This document shows, one piece after another, positions 35,179 through 43,848 of a DNA stretch of 64,000 nt. The notes under the pieces were generated by a model. That model was not told where the DNA came from. It saw nothing but the letters and a program-made list of their open reading frames with translations, and made no database searches. Each line of letters starts with the position of its first letter. Position 1 is the first letter of the stretch. Source of the stretch: Micromonospora ferruginea (lineage in GTDB: Bacteria > Actinomycetota > Actinomycetes > Mycobacteriales > Micromonosporaceae); the NCBI RefSeq assembly GCF_013694245.2, contig NZ_CP059322.2:1670001-1734000 (forward strand). The letters run 5' to 3'. The translations under genes were made by a program, and so were the position numbers.

Positions 35179-36345
35179 ATGTCGCTCACCTTCCACTGGT
35201 TCCTGCCGACCTACGGCGACAGTCGGGCCATCGTGGGCGGCGGACACGGCGTGCCGGTCGGCACCGCGGGCGGGGCCCGCCCGGCAAGCGTCGCCTACCT
35301 CGGCCAGATCGCCCGCAGCGCCGAACAGCTCGGCTTCGCCGGCGCGCTCACCCCCACCGGCGCCTGGTGCGAAGACGCCTGGCTGGCCACCGCCATGCTC
35401 GCCGAGGCGACCGAGCGGCTGAAGTTCCTCGTCGCGTTCCGGCCCGGCCTGCTCTCACCCACGCTCGCCGCGCAGATGGCCTCCACCTTCCAGCGCCTCT
35501 CCGGCGGCCGGCTGCTGCTCAACGTGGTCACCGGCGGCGAGTCCACCGAGCAGCGGGCGTACGGCGACTTCCTCGACAAGGACGCCCGCTACACGCGTAC
35601 CGACGAGTTCCTGCACGTGGTGCGCGCGCTGTGGCGCGGCGAGACGGTCGACCACGACGGCGCCCACGTCCGGGTGGAGGGCGCCCGGCTGGGCCGGGTG
35701 CCCGATCCGGTGCCGCCGATCTACTTCGGCGGGTCGTCCGCCGCCGCCGGCCCGGTCGCCGCCCGGCACAGCGACGTCTACCTGACCTGGGGCGAGCCGC
35801 CCGCACAGGTCGCCGGCAAGCTGGACTGGATCCGCGGGCTGGCCGGCGCGGCCGGCCGCGAGGTGCGCTACGGCATCCGGCTGCACGTGATCAGCCGGGA
35901 CACCGCCGACGAGGCATGGGCGCAGGCCCGCAAACTGCTCGACGGCATCGCCTCCGACGACATCCGCGCCGTCCAGGAGGGGCTGCGGCGCAGCGAGTCC
36001 GAGGGGCAGCGGCGGATGCTGGACCTGCACGGCGGCTCCCGCGACAGCCTGGAGATCGCGCCCAACCTGTGGGCCGGGGTGGGCCTGGTGCGCGGCGGCG
36101 CCGGCACCGCGCTGGTCGGCAGCCACACCGAGGTCGCCGACCGCATCGCCGAATACCACGCGCTCGGCATCGACGAGTTCATCCTCTCCGGGCACCCGCA
36201 CCTGGAGGAGGCGTACTGGTTCGGCGAGGGGGTGCTGCCGATCCTTCGCCGGCGCGGGCTGTGGCGGCACCCGGCCGGCGAGCCGGCCACCGAGGCGCCG
36301 GCCGCAGTGCCGTTCTCCCCCCAGCCGATGCCGGCCCGAGGCTGA
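35179..36345 (+). CDS. ssuD: FMNH2-dependent alkanesulfonate monooxygenase
   Basis: A 388-residue bacterial-luciferase-fold enzyme. It shows FHWFLPTYGDSR, FLVAFRPGLLSPTLAAQMAS, LSGGRLLLNVVTGG and IPPIYFGG-like VPPIYFGGSSAAAG, all hallmarks of SsuD. It cleaves the C-S bond of alkanesulfonates to aldehyde and sulfite using reduced FMN from a separate reductase, which is not nearby. ATG 35179 follows GGAGG. It is divergent from ssuA, sharing the promoter region with the sulfur operator. Confidence 0.93.
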   Translation: MSLTFHWFLPTYGDSRAIVGGGHGVPVGTAGGARPASVAYLGQIARSAEQLGFAGALTPTGAWCEDAWLATAMLAEATERLKFLVAFRPGLLSPTLAAQMASTFQRLSGGRLLLNVVTGGESTEQRAYGDFLDKDARYTRTDEFLHVVRALWRGETVDHDGAHVRVEGARLGRVPDPVPPIYFGGSSAAAGPVAARHSDVYLTWGEPPAQVAGKLDWIRGLAGAAGREVRYGIRLHVISRDTADEAWAQARKLLDGIASDDIRAVQEGLRRSESEGQRRMLDLHGGSRDSLEIAPNLWAGVGLVRGGAGTALVGSHTEVADRIAEYHALGIDEFILSGHPHLEEAYWFGEGVLPILRRRGLWRHPAGEPATEAPAAVPFSPQPMPARG

Positions 36346-36348
36346 CGA

Positions 36349-36858
36349 TCAGACCGGGTGTTGCCCGGCCAGGAAGTCGGCCAGCACCCGGGTGTGCGTG
36401 GAGAACGCCAGCTCGACCGGCTCGGTGAGCACCAGCCACTCGGTGGCCTCCTCGGTCGGCGCGGACGGCGGCAGGTCACCGGCCGGCCGCTCGGGCAGCA
36501 CACCGAAGACCATCATGGTGCCGCCGGCCGGCGCGCCGTGCACCGCGAACAGTCGCGCCTCGCCGGCCTCGGCGTGCAGCCCGGTCTCCTCCCGCAGCTC
36601 CCGCACCAGCGCCTCGGACCACTCCTCGCCGTACTCGACGAAGCCGCCCGGCAGCGCCAGCTCGCCGCGGGCCGGCTCGATGTCGCGGCGGACGGCCACC
36701 ACGCCGAGGCCCTCGGGTGTGCGGACCGGCAGCACCGCCACCGCGACGGGCAGCGGATTGCGCCACACCGTCTCGCCGCAGGCCGGGCAGACCCGCGGCC
36801 ACCCGGCGCCCGCCGGGTAGGCCGCGCCACAGAAGGAGCAGTGCGAGTACGCGGTCAC
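36349..36858 (-). CDS. NUDIX hydrolase with N-terminal zinc ribbon
   Basis: A protein of about 169 residues. Four Cys in HCSFCGAAYP and RVCPACGE form a zinc ribbon as in NADH pyrophosphatase-like NUDIX enzymes. The NUDIX box is GGFVEYGEEWSEALVRELRE continuing EETGL, with its acidic metal ligands intact. It should hydrolyse a nucleoside diphosphate derivative; substrate unknown. GTG 36858 is used; GTG 36867 is equally possible. Convergent with ssuD, three bases apart. Confidence 0.88.
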   Translation of the reverse strand: MTAYSHCSFCGAAYPAGAGWPRVCPACGETVWRNPLPVAVAVLPVRTPEGLGVVAVRRDIEPARGELALPGGFVEYGEEWSEALVRELREETGLHAEAGEARLFAVHGAPAGGTMMVFGVLPERPAGDLPPSAPTEEATEWLVLTEPVELAFSTHTRVLADFLAGQHPV

Positions 36859-36929
36859 GCCGCGCACGTTACCCGCCCAACCTCGGACCGTCGTCGCTCG
36901 AGGGCGTGCCGGCCGGGCGCGGGCGCCCG

Positions 36930-37487
36930 TCACGGCCGGCCCGCCACCTGGGCGCGTGCCTCCATCAGGGCGAAGCCGAGCAGGTTCTCGCCCCGCCACG
37001 TCCCCGGGGCGGCGGCGCGCGGATCGTCGGCGGTCAGGCCGATGCCCCAGATGCGGTCCGTCGGGCTCGCCTCCACCAGCACCCGGTCGCCGGTGTCGAG
37101 CAGGAACCGCCGCAATGGCTCGTGCTGGCCGAACTTGGCCACGTTGCCGGCCACCACGACGTCCCAGCGGCGAGCCGTCCAGACCGCCTCGTCGAAGCCG
37201 CGCACCCGCCGCCCGAGCGCCTTCGCCCGGTGCGGATGCGACGCGGTGAGCACCCGCTCGGCGATCGCGTGGTCGCCGAAGAGGGCGGCCTTGTGCCACA
37301 TCATCCAGTGCTCGGCGGTGGCGAACTCCCGACCGTCCACGGTGAACGGCGCCGGCCACCACTGGCTCAGGCAGCCGGCGCCGACGCTGCCGTCCCGCTG
37401 CGGCTGATGACCCCAGAAGCGTAGGTATGTGACGGTGGCGCCGGAGTCGAGGGCGGCGGTCAGGTCGGCGACGGATCGGATCAGCAC
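36930..37487 (-). CDS. NADAR-family (YbiA/DUF1768) protein
   Basis: A 185-residue NADAR protein. Conserved motifs are YLRFWGHQP, LSQWWPAPFTVDGREFATAEHWMM, KFGQHEPLRRFLLDTGDRVLVEASPTDRIWGIG and WRGENLLGFALME. Family members cleave N-glycosidic bonds in riboflavin-pathway intermediates or remove ADP-ribose-type modifications. Both are possible; there is no rib operon nearby, though a riboflavin-like cluster lies at 8 kb. GTG 37487 is the only good in-frame start. Confidence 0.85.
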   Translation of the reverse strand: MLIRSVADLTAALDSGATVTYLRFWGHQPQRDGSVGAGCLSQWWPAPFTVDGREFATAEHWMMWHKAALFGDHAIAERVLTASHPHRAKALGRRVRGFDEAVWTARRWDVVVAGNVAKFGQHEPLRRFLLDTGDRVLVEASPTDRIWGIGLTADDPRAAAPGTWRGENLLGFALMEARAQVAGRP

Positions 37488-37542
37488 ACCAGCATTCTGC
37501 CCACCCCCACCCCGCCGGCGCCCCGGCGCCTCGGCTCGGCGG

Positions 37543-37594
37543 TTAGGCGGGGCCCCTTCCTCTACCGAATGCGTTAAGCAGGGGCCCCGCCTTA
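37543..37594. repeat. GGGGCCCC hairpin element, copy 1
   Basis: A 52-base hairpin with 13-14-bp arms ending GGCGGGGCCCC and GGGGCCCCGCC. The loop and one arm match the element at 38639-38690 almost base for base. The right arm supplies the stop codon of the SRPBCC gene. It is probably an extragenic palindrome that can also end transcription. Confidence 0.75.
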
Positions 37595-38230
37595 CACCTC
37601 GGCGCCGGTGTAGAAGGCGGCTACCCGCTCGCCGGCGGCGCGGGCCTGGTCGGCGGGGGTGCCGGCGCTCACGCTGGCCGCCGTCCAACGGTCACCGGAC
37701 TCGGTGACGAACCGGCGGCCCTCGTCGGAGCCCATCCACTCGGCTGCCGAAGCCGGGTCCACGCCCTCGCCGGCGGCGCCGAAGTGCGAGGCGAGACCGA
37801 GAAGCGCGAGGTCCCAGCCGATGCCGACCGCGCCCGGCCCGTACTCGGCCCACCGCTGGTCGTCGACGTGTGCGACGTGCTCCAGCTCGAAGCGGGTACG
37901 TCCGGCGCCGGCGTCGCTCAGCCGTACCTCGATCCAGCTCACCTCGCCGCCGAACTCCCAGGTGGCGGCGAAGCCGTGCGGCGGATCGCACCGCTGCACG
38001 GTGCCCTCGGCGTTGCCCTCCAGCCGGTACCGGCCGCCGACGCCCAGGTCGCCGGAGACCGGCAGGAACCAGCGCGGGATCCGCTCCGGGTTGGTGCAGG
38101 CGTCGAAGACGTCGTCCACCGGCGCGTCGTACGTCTGGCTGATGGTCAGCACCCGCGCCTGCCCGGCGGGCAGCGTACGGTCGCCGATCCGGCGCTCGAC
38201 GGCGCTGATCTGGCCGGTCACGTCGATCAT
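37592..38230 (-). CDS. SRPBCC (AHSA1/START-like) protein
   Basis: A 212-residue SRPBCC-fold protein. AHSA1-type features are YDAPVDDVFDACTNPERIPRWFLPVSGD and the repeated strands RYRLEGNAEGTV and GFAATWEFGGEVSWIEVRL. These cavities bind hydrophobic ligands. The gene is coupled by ATGA to an ArsR regulator, a common actinobacterial pair in which the regulator controls the SRPBCC gene. Function beyond ligand binding is unknown. Confidence 0.88.
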   Translation of the reverse strand: MIDVTGQISAVERRIGDRTLPAGQARVLTISQTYDAPVDDVFDACTNPERIPRWFLPVSGDLGVGGRYRLEGNAEGTVQRCDPPHGFAATWEFGGEVSWIEVRLSDAGAGRTRFELEHVAHVDDQRWAEYGPGAVGIGWDLALLGLASHFGAAGEGVDPASAAEWMGSDEGRRFVTESGDRWTAASVSAGTPADQARAAGERVAAFYTGAEV

Positions 38231-38592
38231 GGGTTGGTCCTCTCGTCGTCGGGGTCGTTCTCGCGCAGCCTCCGTTCGCGGCGGCCCCGGGCCAGCTCGG
38301 TGGCGAGCGCGGCCAGCGGCGGCGCCCAGAAGCGGCGGAAGCCGGCCAGCCACGCGTCGATCTCGCGCAGCGGGCCGGGGTCGACCGCGTAGAGCCGGCG
38401 GGTGCCCTCGGCGCGCACGGTGGTGAAGCCGTGTTCGCGCAGCACCTTGAGGTGCTGGGAGACGGCGGGCTGGCTGATGCCGAACTCGCGCCGCACGGTC
38501 TCGCCGAGCGCGCCGGCCGGCTGCTCGCCGTCGGCGAGCAGCTCCAGGATCCGCCGTCGGACCGGGTCGCCGAGGACGTCGAAGGCGTGCAC
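38227..38592 (-). CDS. ArsR-family repressor
   Basis: A 121-residue winged-helix repressor: FDVLGDPVRRRILELLADGEQPAGAL, ISQPAVSQHLKVLREHGFTTVRAEG and RRLYAVDPGPLREIDAWL. Metal-binding Cys pairs are absent, so it is likely a non-metal sensor of the SdpR-like group. GTG 38592 start; the palindrome at 38613-38626 just upstream is its likely operator. Confidence 0.9.
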   Translation of the reverse strand: MHAFDVLGDPVRRRILELLADGEQPAGALGETVRREFGISQPAVSQHLKVLREHGFTTVRAEGTRRLYAVDPGPLREIDAWLAGFRRFWAPPLAALATELARGRRERRLRENDPDDERTNP

Positions 38593-38612
38593 GACCCCTT
38601 TGTATCATGCTG

Positions 38613-38626
38613 CGCTTATATAAGCG
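38613..38626. promoter_or_regulatory. ArsR-type operator palindrome
   Basis: CGCTTATATAAGCG is a perfect 14-bp palindrome 21 bases upstream of the ArsR start codon. It is AT-rich at the centre, as in ArsR/SmtB sites, and overlaps the likely promoter. Confidence 0.7.
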
Positions 38627-38638
38627 AGCGCTGTAGTG

Positions 38639-38690
38639 TTAAGCAGGGCCCCTTCCTCTACCGAATGCGTTAACAAGGGGCCCCGCCTTA
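38639..38690. repeat. GGGGCCCC hairpin element, copy 2
   Basis: Second copy of the element at 37543, 1.1 kb away and in the same orientation. The left arm is shorter here. It lies between the ArsR promoter and the end of the amidase gene, four bases after that stop codon on the minus strand. Confidence 0.75.
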
Positions 38691-38694
38691 CACC

Positions 38695-39366
38695 TCAGGC
38701 GCCGAGGCGGGCGGCGACGGTGCGGCGCAGCTCCGGCAGGCGGTCGTGCAGCAGGCCGGGGCACTGGGTGGAGTTGAAGTCCTTGTGCCCGTAGATCTCG
38801 GTGGGCGCGATGCCGTACTGCTGGCAGGTGAACGCGCAGAACCAGACCAGGCTGTCCCACAGCGCCTGCGGCGGCTGCACGTCGAGGTAGATGCCGTCGT
38901 TCTCGATGCCGATGGCCTGGCTGTTCTGCCCGACGCAGTGCGCGCCCTGCACCATGCTCTGCCCGTGCAGCAGCCCGTAGAGGCTGCCGTGCCGGCCCTC
39001 GGTCAGGTAGCCGCCCCGGCTGTTGGTGAAGTGCTGCCCGGAGTCGAGCCAGCCGTTGGAGTCCATGTGCAGGTTCTGGATGTCGCGGGAGTTCCGGTAG
39101 GCCTGGGCGAGGCTGTAGTCGGTGGTGTTCGGGAACGCCGTGTGATGAATGATGATCTTGTTGGGTCGGCTCTGCACCACGCTGACCGGCGACGAGGGCG
39201 GCCGGGCGGCCCAGGTCGCGCAGTTGGCGATGGTCGGCTGGTCGACCCGGGCCGCGGCGGCCCGCGCGTCGCCGGCGCCGACCTGGGTCAGCGCGCCGGC
39301 GCCGGCCGCGGCGCCGAGCAGGACCGCGCCGCGCAGCACGGCCCGCCGGGGGAGAGGAACGGACAT
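38695..39366 (-). CDS. Secreted peptidoglycan amidase (PGRP / amidase_2)
   Basis: A 223-residue exported N-acetylmuramoyl-L-alanine amidase. The signal has a PRRAVLRGAVLLG start compatible with Tat export. Zinc ligands are expected at HH in KIIIHHTAFP and at H and C in GHKDFNSTQCPG; IGIENDG contains a conserved strand. It cleaves the lactyl-amide bond in cell-wall peptidoglycan, acting outside the cell. It neighbours a GH25 lysozyme, so both may act together in wall turnover or on competitors. Confidence 0.9.
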   Translation of the reverse strand: MSVPLPRRAVLRGAVLLGAAAGAGALTQVGAGDARAAAARVDQPTIANCATWAARPPSSPVSVVQSRPNKIIIHHTAFPNTTDYSLAQAYRNSRDIQNLHMDSNGWLDSGQHFTNSRGGYLTEGRHGSLYGLLHGQSMVQGAHCVGQNSQAIGIENDGIYLDVQPPQALWDSLVWFCAFTCQQYGIAPTEIYGHKDFNSTQCPGLLHDRLPELRRTVAARLGA

Positions 39367-39436
39367 CGGGGCCTCCTCGTCGGTACGGAACGCGGTGGCG
39401 GGACGGACCGTCGCGGCCCGTCCCGCCGTCGCCGGG

Positions 39437-40183
39437 TCAGCAGGTGCCGTTGCAGGCCAGCACCCGGAGCCGGTCCAGGGTGCCGTTCCAGACGTTCTGG
39501 TCGCCGGGGAAGGTGCCGGAGGAGGACCACTGCCAGAAGGAGTACGTGCCCCAGCCGGCCGGCAACGTGCCGACGCTGCTGGAGTAGCGCGCGATCCACA
39601 GTGGGTTGTTGGCGGCGAACTGTGAGGTGTTGCCGGTGCAGGTGCTCCACCAGTCGGTGGTGGTGTAGATGGTGGCCCACCGGCCGGTGCGGGCGTAGTA
39701 CTGGTTGACGAACGAGGCGATCCAGCTCCGCATCGACGCCTGGCTCAGCCCGTAGCAGGTGGCGCCGTACGGGTTGTACTCGATGTCGAGCGCGCCGGGC
39801 AGCGTCCTGCCGTCCCTCGACCAGCCGCCGCCGTGGTCGACGAAGTAGTTGGCCTGGGTGGCGCCGGTCGTGGTGTCCGGCCGGGCGAAGTGGTACGCCC
39901 CGCGGATCATCCCGACGTTGTACGAGCCGTTGTACTGCTGGGCGAAGTACGCGTTGGTGTAGTAGGTGCCCTCGGTCGCCTTGACGTAGGCGAACCGGGC
40001 GCCGTTGGCCCAGGCGGTGGACCAGTTCACGTTGCCCTGGTAGCTGGAGACGTCCATGCCGGGCAGGCCGGCCGGGGCGGCGTGGGCGGGGGCCGCGCCG
40101 ACCAGGGCGGTCGCGGCGGCGGTGACGGTGGCGAGCACGGCGGCGCCGGTGGCGCGCAGCGCTGTGCGCAGGAGACGGTGCAT
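39437..40183 (-). CDS. Secreted GH25 lysozyme
   Basis: A 248-residue glycoside hydrolase family 25 muramidase. The signal peptide ends near AAPAHA. The catalytic domain has GMDVSSYQGNVNW, YVKATEGTYYTN, GAYHFARPD and the catalytic DxE in ALDIEYNPYG, ending LWIARYSS and FWQWSSSG. It hydrolyses beta-1,4 bonds in peptidoglycan. The upstream 120 bases are unusually AT-rich and probably hold the promoter. Confidence 0.93.
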   Translation of the reverse strand: MHRLLRTALRATGAAVLATVTAAATALVGAAPAHAAPAGLPGMDVSSYQGNVNWSTAWANGARFAYVKATEGTYYTNAYFAQQYNGSYNVGMIRGAYHFARPDTTTGATQANYFVDHGGGWSRDGRTLPGALDIEYNPYGATCYGLSQASMRSWIASFVNQYYARTGRWATIYTTTDWWSTCTGNTSQFAANNPLWIARYSSSVGTLPAGWGTYSFWQWSSSGTFPGDQNVWNGTLDRLRVLACNGTC

Positions 40184-40305
40184 CTTTCCTCCCGGGGGGT
40201 TGCCGCTCGGGGCGGCGGGAGTTGGACGAAAGGAACTGTCAACATTAGGTCACACGACGGAGAAACTTTTCAATAGACGTATCGAAGATTTTCTTTGGAT
40301 GTGAC

Positions 40306-41622
40306 TCAGTCGAGCACCTCGGCGGCGGCGCGCTCGCCGGCGGTCACCGCGCCCTCCAGGTAGCCGCTCCACCGGGTCGCGGTCTCCGTCCCGGCCCAGT
40401 GCACCCGGCCCACCGGCGCCCGCAGCTCGGGGCCGTAGTCGCACCACGAGCCGGGGGTGAGCAGGCCGCAGAAGCAGCCGCGGGTCCACGGGTCGGCCGA
40501 CCAGTCGTACTCGATCAGCTCCGCCGGCTCGGCGGCGGCCGGGCCGAAGAGCGCGACCAGCGCGTCGCACAGCGCGGCGCGGCGCGCGGCGTCCGGCAAC
40601 CGGCGCAGCGCCCGGGCCTGCGCGCCGTAGCTGAACCCGGTGAGCACCCCGCCCGGCAGCCCGGGCAGCGAATTGTCCACCGTCTCGGTCAGCGGGCCGG
40701 TGTCCGTGGTGGCCACCCCGGAACGGCCGTCGGCGCGCCAGAACGGCGTCGGGTAGCGCGCGTGCACCTTCAACGCCGCGCCCATCGGCATCCGCTGGGT
40801 CAACCCGTCGCGCAACGCCGGCAGCGGCGGGTCGTAGCGGACCCGGCCGGCCAGCGCCGGGGCCAACGCGACCACCACCGCGTCGCCGGCGTGCACCTCG
40901 TCGCCGGCGCGGACCCGCACGCCAGCGGCGTCCTGCGCGATCGCCTCCACCGGCGCGCCCAGGCGTAACCGCCCCGGCGGCAGCGCGTCCGCCATCCGCT
41001 GCGCCAGCGCCGCCGGCCCGCCGACGATCCGGTCCTGCTGCGCGCCACCGGCCATGCCCAGCAGCGAGCCGGCCCCACCGCCGCTGCGCAGGTAGAACAG
41101 CATCTGCAACAGCGACACCTCGTCGGGGGAGGCGGCCAGCAGGCCACCGGCGAGCAACCGGCCGGCGTAGCGGGCGGTGACCGGGTCGCCCGCGGTGGCG
41201 TCGAGCCAGCCGCCCAGCGTCATCCGGTCCCACTCGGCCGCCCCGGTGGCCCGCCACGGCGCGACCGGGTCGACACCGGCCGCCAGCTCGTCCAGCGTGT
41301 CGAGCAGCCCGGCCAGCCCGGCCGGCTCCCCGGTCGCCGGCCGCCCGTCCAGCAGCCGCGTCGGCGCACCGACCGCCGGCGACGGAAAGGTCTCCAGGCC
41401 GTACGCGGCGACCAGCGCGTACATCCGGTCCTGGGTGGGGCCGATCCACTGCGCGCCGAGGTCGAGCCACCCGCCGCCGGGCAGCGGGCGGCTCAGCGTC
41501 CGGCCGCCCACCCGGTCCCGCGCCTCCAGCACCAGCGGCTCGGCGCCGGCCTCGGCCAGGGCGAGCGCGCAGGCCAGCCCGGAGAACCCCGCCCCCACCA
41601 CGATCACCCGGCCGCCGCCCAC
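40306..41622 (-). CDS. Flavin monoamine oxidase
   Basis: A 438-residue FAD-dependent amine oxidase. The dinucleotide-binding motif is [21 protein letters not shown], followed by [12 protein letters not shown]. Further conserved parts are [16 protein letters not shown] and, near the C-terminus, [20 protein letters not shown] for FAD binding. Expected to oxidise a primary or secondary amine to aldehyde, ammonia and peroxide. Single gene with GTG start. Confidence 0.92.
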   Translation of the reverse strand: MGGGRVIVVGAGFSGLACALALAEAGAEPLVLEARDRVGGRTLSRPLPGGGWLDLGAQWIGPTQDRMYALVAAYGLETFPSPAVGAPTRLLDGRPATGEPAGLAGLLDTLDELAAGVDPVAPWRATGAAEWDRMTLGGWLDATAGDPVTARYAGRLLAGGLLAASPDEVSLLQMLFYLRSGGGAGSLLGMAGGAQQDRIVGGPAALAQRMADALPPGRLRLGAPVEAIAQDAAGVRVRAGDEVHAGDAVVVALAPALAGRVRYDPPLPALRDGLTQRMPMGAALKVHARYPTPFWRADGRSGVATTDTGPLTETVDNSLPGLPGGVLTGFSYGAQARALRRLPDAARRAALCDALVALFGPAAAEPAELIEYDWSADPWTRGCFCGLLTPGSWCDYGPELRAPVGRVHWAGTETATRWSGYLEGAVTAGERAAAEVLD

Positions 41623-41744
41623 GCGCCGGCATACCCCGATCCCGGCGAGAATCCCGCCCGCCCGGCGTGTCGAAACCGGCGTCCGCCGTTCGTGTGAAGG
41701 GTGGAGGGCGGCACCGGGCCGCCGCCGGGCACGAGGAGGAACCT

Positions 41745-42095
41745 GTGAAGCAGTACCTGATCAGCATGTACCAGCCGACCGGCGCGGACCGGCCGGACCC
41801 GGAGTTCCTGGCCGGGGTGATGCGCGAGGTCGAGGCGGTCGGCCGGGACCTGCGGTCGGCCGGGAGCTGGGTGTTCGGCGACGGACTGCACGAGCCGGAG
41901 ACCGCCACCGTGCTGCGGGCGGCCGGCGACGAGGTGCTGGTCACCGACGGGCCGTTCGCCGAGGGCAAGGAGTACCTGGGCGGCGTCACGATCATCCGCG
42001 CGCCCGACCTGGACGCCGCGCTCGACTGGGGTCGCCGTTACGCCCGCGCCACCGGCCTGCCGATCGAGGTGCGCCCGTTCCAGGGCGAGGGATGA
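41745..42095 (+). CDS. DGPF (YCII-related) protein, ECF42 partner
   Basis: A 116-residue YCII-fold protein with the namesake motif in [17 protein letters not shown]. The N-terminus [15 protein letters not shown] strand and C-terminal EVRPF complete the family pattern. GAGGAGG precedes GTG 41745. It overlaps the sigma factor gene by ATGA. DGPF genes are typical targets and partners of ECF42 sigma factors, but their biochemical role is not established. Confidence 0.9.
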   Translation: MKQYLISMYQPTGADRPDPEFLAGVMREVEAVGRDLRSAGSWVFGDGLHEPETATVLRAAGDEVLVTDGPFAEGKEYLGGVTIIRAPDLDAALDWGRRYARATGLPIEVRPFQGEG

Positions 42096-43297
42096 CCGCT
42101 GTCGAACGGGTCTTCCGGGCCGAGTACGGCCGCGCGGTCGCCGTCCTGGTCCGCTTCCTCGGCGACATCGACCTCGCCGAGGAGGCGGTCCAGGAGGCGT
42201 TCGCGGTCGCGGTGCGGCGCTGGGCGGTCGACGGCCCGCCGCCCAGCCCGGCCGGCTGGATCGTCACCACCGCCCGCAACCGGGCGATCGACCGGCTGCG
42301 CCGCGAGTCCACCCGCGCCGCCCGGCACGCCGAGGCCGCCCTGCTGCACGCCGCCGACCCGCCCGCCGAGGAGGGGCCCGTGCCCGACGACCGGCTCCGC
42401 CTGATCTTCACCTGCTGCCACCCGGCACTGCGTCCCGCCGCCCGGGTGGCGTTGACGCTGCGCCTGCTGGGCGGCCTGAGCACCGCCGAGATCGCCCGGG
42501 CCTTCCTGGTGCCGGAGTCGACCATGGCGCAGCGCCTGGTCCGGGCCAAGACCAAGATCCGCGACGCCGGGATTCCGTACCGGGTGCCCCGCGACGCCGA
42601 CCTGCCCGACCGGGTACGCGGGGTGCTGGCCGTGGTCTACCTGATCTTCAACGAGGGGCACACGGCCAGCGCGGGGGAGGAGCTGGGCCGCGCCGAGTTG
42701 GGCGCCGAGGCGATCCGGCTCGGCCGGCTGCTGGTGACGCTGATGCCGGACGAGCCGGAGGCGCTCGGCCTGCTCGCGCTGATGCTGCTCACCGAGGCGC
42801 GCCGGGCCGCCCGGACCGGGCCGGACGGGGTCGCGGTGTCGCTGCCCGAGCAGGACCGCGCGCGGTGGGACCGGGCGCTGATCGCCGAGGGGCAGGAGCT
42901 GGTGCGGCGGTGCCTGCGGCGCGACCGGCCCGGCCCGTACCAGATCCAGGCCGCGATCAACGCGGTGCACGCCGACGCGGCCACCGCCGCCGGCACCGAC
43001 TGGATCCAGATCCTCGCGCTCTACGACCAGTTGACGGCCCGCGCACCGGGGCCGGTAGTGGCGCTGAACCGGGCGGTGGCGCTGGCTGAGGTACGCGGGC
43101 CGGCCCCCGCCCTGGCCGTGGTGGACCGGCTGGACCTGACCGGCTACCACGTGTGGCACGCCGTCCGGGCCGACCTGCTGCGCCGGCTCGACCGGCCGGC
43201 GGAGGCCCGGGCCGCGTACGACGCGGCGATCGCCGGCACCGCCAACGCGGCCGAGCGGGAGTTCCTGCGCCGGCGTCGCGACCGGCTCACCGGGTAG
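42092..43297 (+). CDS. ECF sigma factor, ECF42 type
   Basis: A 401-residue sigma factor. Region 2 is [26 protein letters not shown], with [20 protein letters not shown]; region 4 includes [34 protein letters not shown]. The long C-terminal extension (from about residue 190) is helical, TPR-like, and contains [12 protein letters not shown] and [23 protein letters not shown], the hallmark of ECF42. No anti-sigma factor is adjacent; control is thought to reside in the extension. Confidence 0.92.
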   Translation: MTAVERVFRAEYGRAVAVLVRFLGDIDLAEEAVQEAFAVAVRRWAVDGPPPSPAGWIVTTARNRAIDRLRRESTRAARHAEAALLHAADPPAEEGPVPDDRLRLIFTCCHPALRPAARVALTLRLLGGLSTAEIARAFLVPESTMAQRLVRAKTKIRDAGIPYRVPRDADLPDRVRGVLAVVYLIFNEGHTASAGEELGRAELGAEAIRLGRLLVTLMPDEPEALGLLALMLLTEARRAARTGPDGVAVSLPEQDRARWDRALIAEGQELVRRCLRRDRPGPYQIQAAINAVHADAATAAGTDWIQILALYDQLTARAPGPVVALNRAVALAEVRGPAPALAVVDRLDLTGYHVWHAVRADLLRRLDRPAEARAAYDAAIAGTANAAEREFLRRRRDRLTG

Positions 43298-43348
43298 CGC
43301 CACGGCCGGTTGCCTGCGTCGACGCCGTGGCAGGGCGGCCGGGTGGCG

Positions 43349-43768
43349 CTACTCGTCGCGTAGCCGGCGCAGGATCCGGGTCAGCTCGGCCTGGTCGCCC
43401 GCGTCGAGCGAGGCGAAGAACCGTTCCGCCTCGGTGGCCCGGGCCGCCTGGATGGCGGCGCCGACGCGGTCGCCCTCGGCGGTCGGCGCGACGAGCGTGG
43501 CCCGCCGGTCGCCCGGGTCGGGCCGCCGCTCGACCAGGCCACGCTCCTGGAGCCCGTCGACCACCTCGGTGGCCGAGCGGGGCGCGATGCGCAGGTGCTC
43601 GGCGAGCGTGCCGGGCCGCAGCGCCCCGTGCCGCCGCAGCACGCCCAGCGCCCGCGCCTGCCCGGGGCTGATCTCCCACGGTTCCAGCGCGCGTTTGGTC
43701 TGGTGGCGCAGTCGCCGGGTCACCGCCCAGAACGTCTCGGCCAGGCTCTCCTCGTCGCTGCCGGTCAC
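43349..43768 (-). CDS. MarR-family regulator
   Basis: A 139-residue MarR protein: LEPWEISPGQARALGVLRRHG, HLRIAPRSATEVVDGLQERGLVERRPDPGDRR and AAIQAARATEAERFFASL. It is divergent from an ABC exporter, with a palindromic site between, so it very likely represses the exporter and itself. GTG start at 43768. Confidence 0.92.
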   Translation of the reverse strand: MTGSDEESLAETFWAVTRRLRHQTKRALEPWEISPGQARALGVLRRHGALRPGTLAEHLRIAPRSATEVVDGLQERGLVERRPDPGDRRATLVAPTAEGDRVGAAIQAARATEAERFFASLDAGDQAELTRILRRLRDE

Positions 43769-43795
43769 GGGAATACGGTAGCAGCATCTCCTGTT

Positions 43796-43816
43796 GTTCC
43801 CTCATGATGAGGTAAC
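43796..43816. promoter_or_regulatory. MarR operator between regulator and exporter
   Basis: GTTCCCTCAT and ATGAGGTAAC form a near-perfect 21-bp palindrome with one central base and a single mismatch per arm. It lies 28 bases from the MarR start and 33 from the exporter start, the usual setting for autorepression. Confidence 0.75.
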
Positions 43817-43848
43817 CTCAGCATTGTTGCCCGACAGAGGAGAACCCC

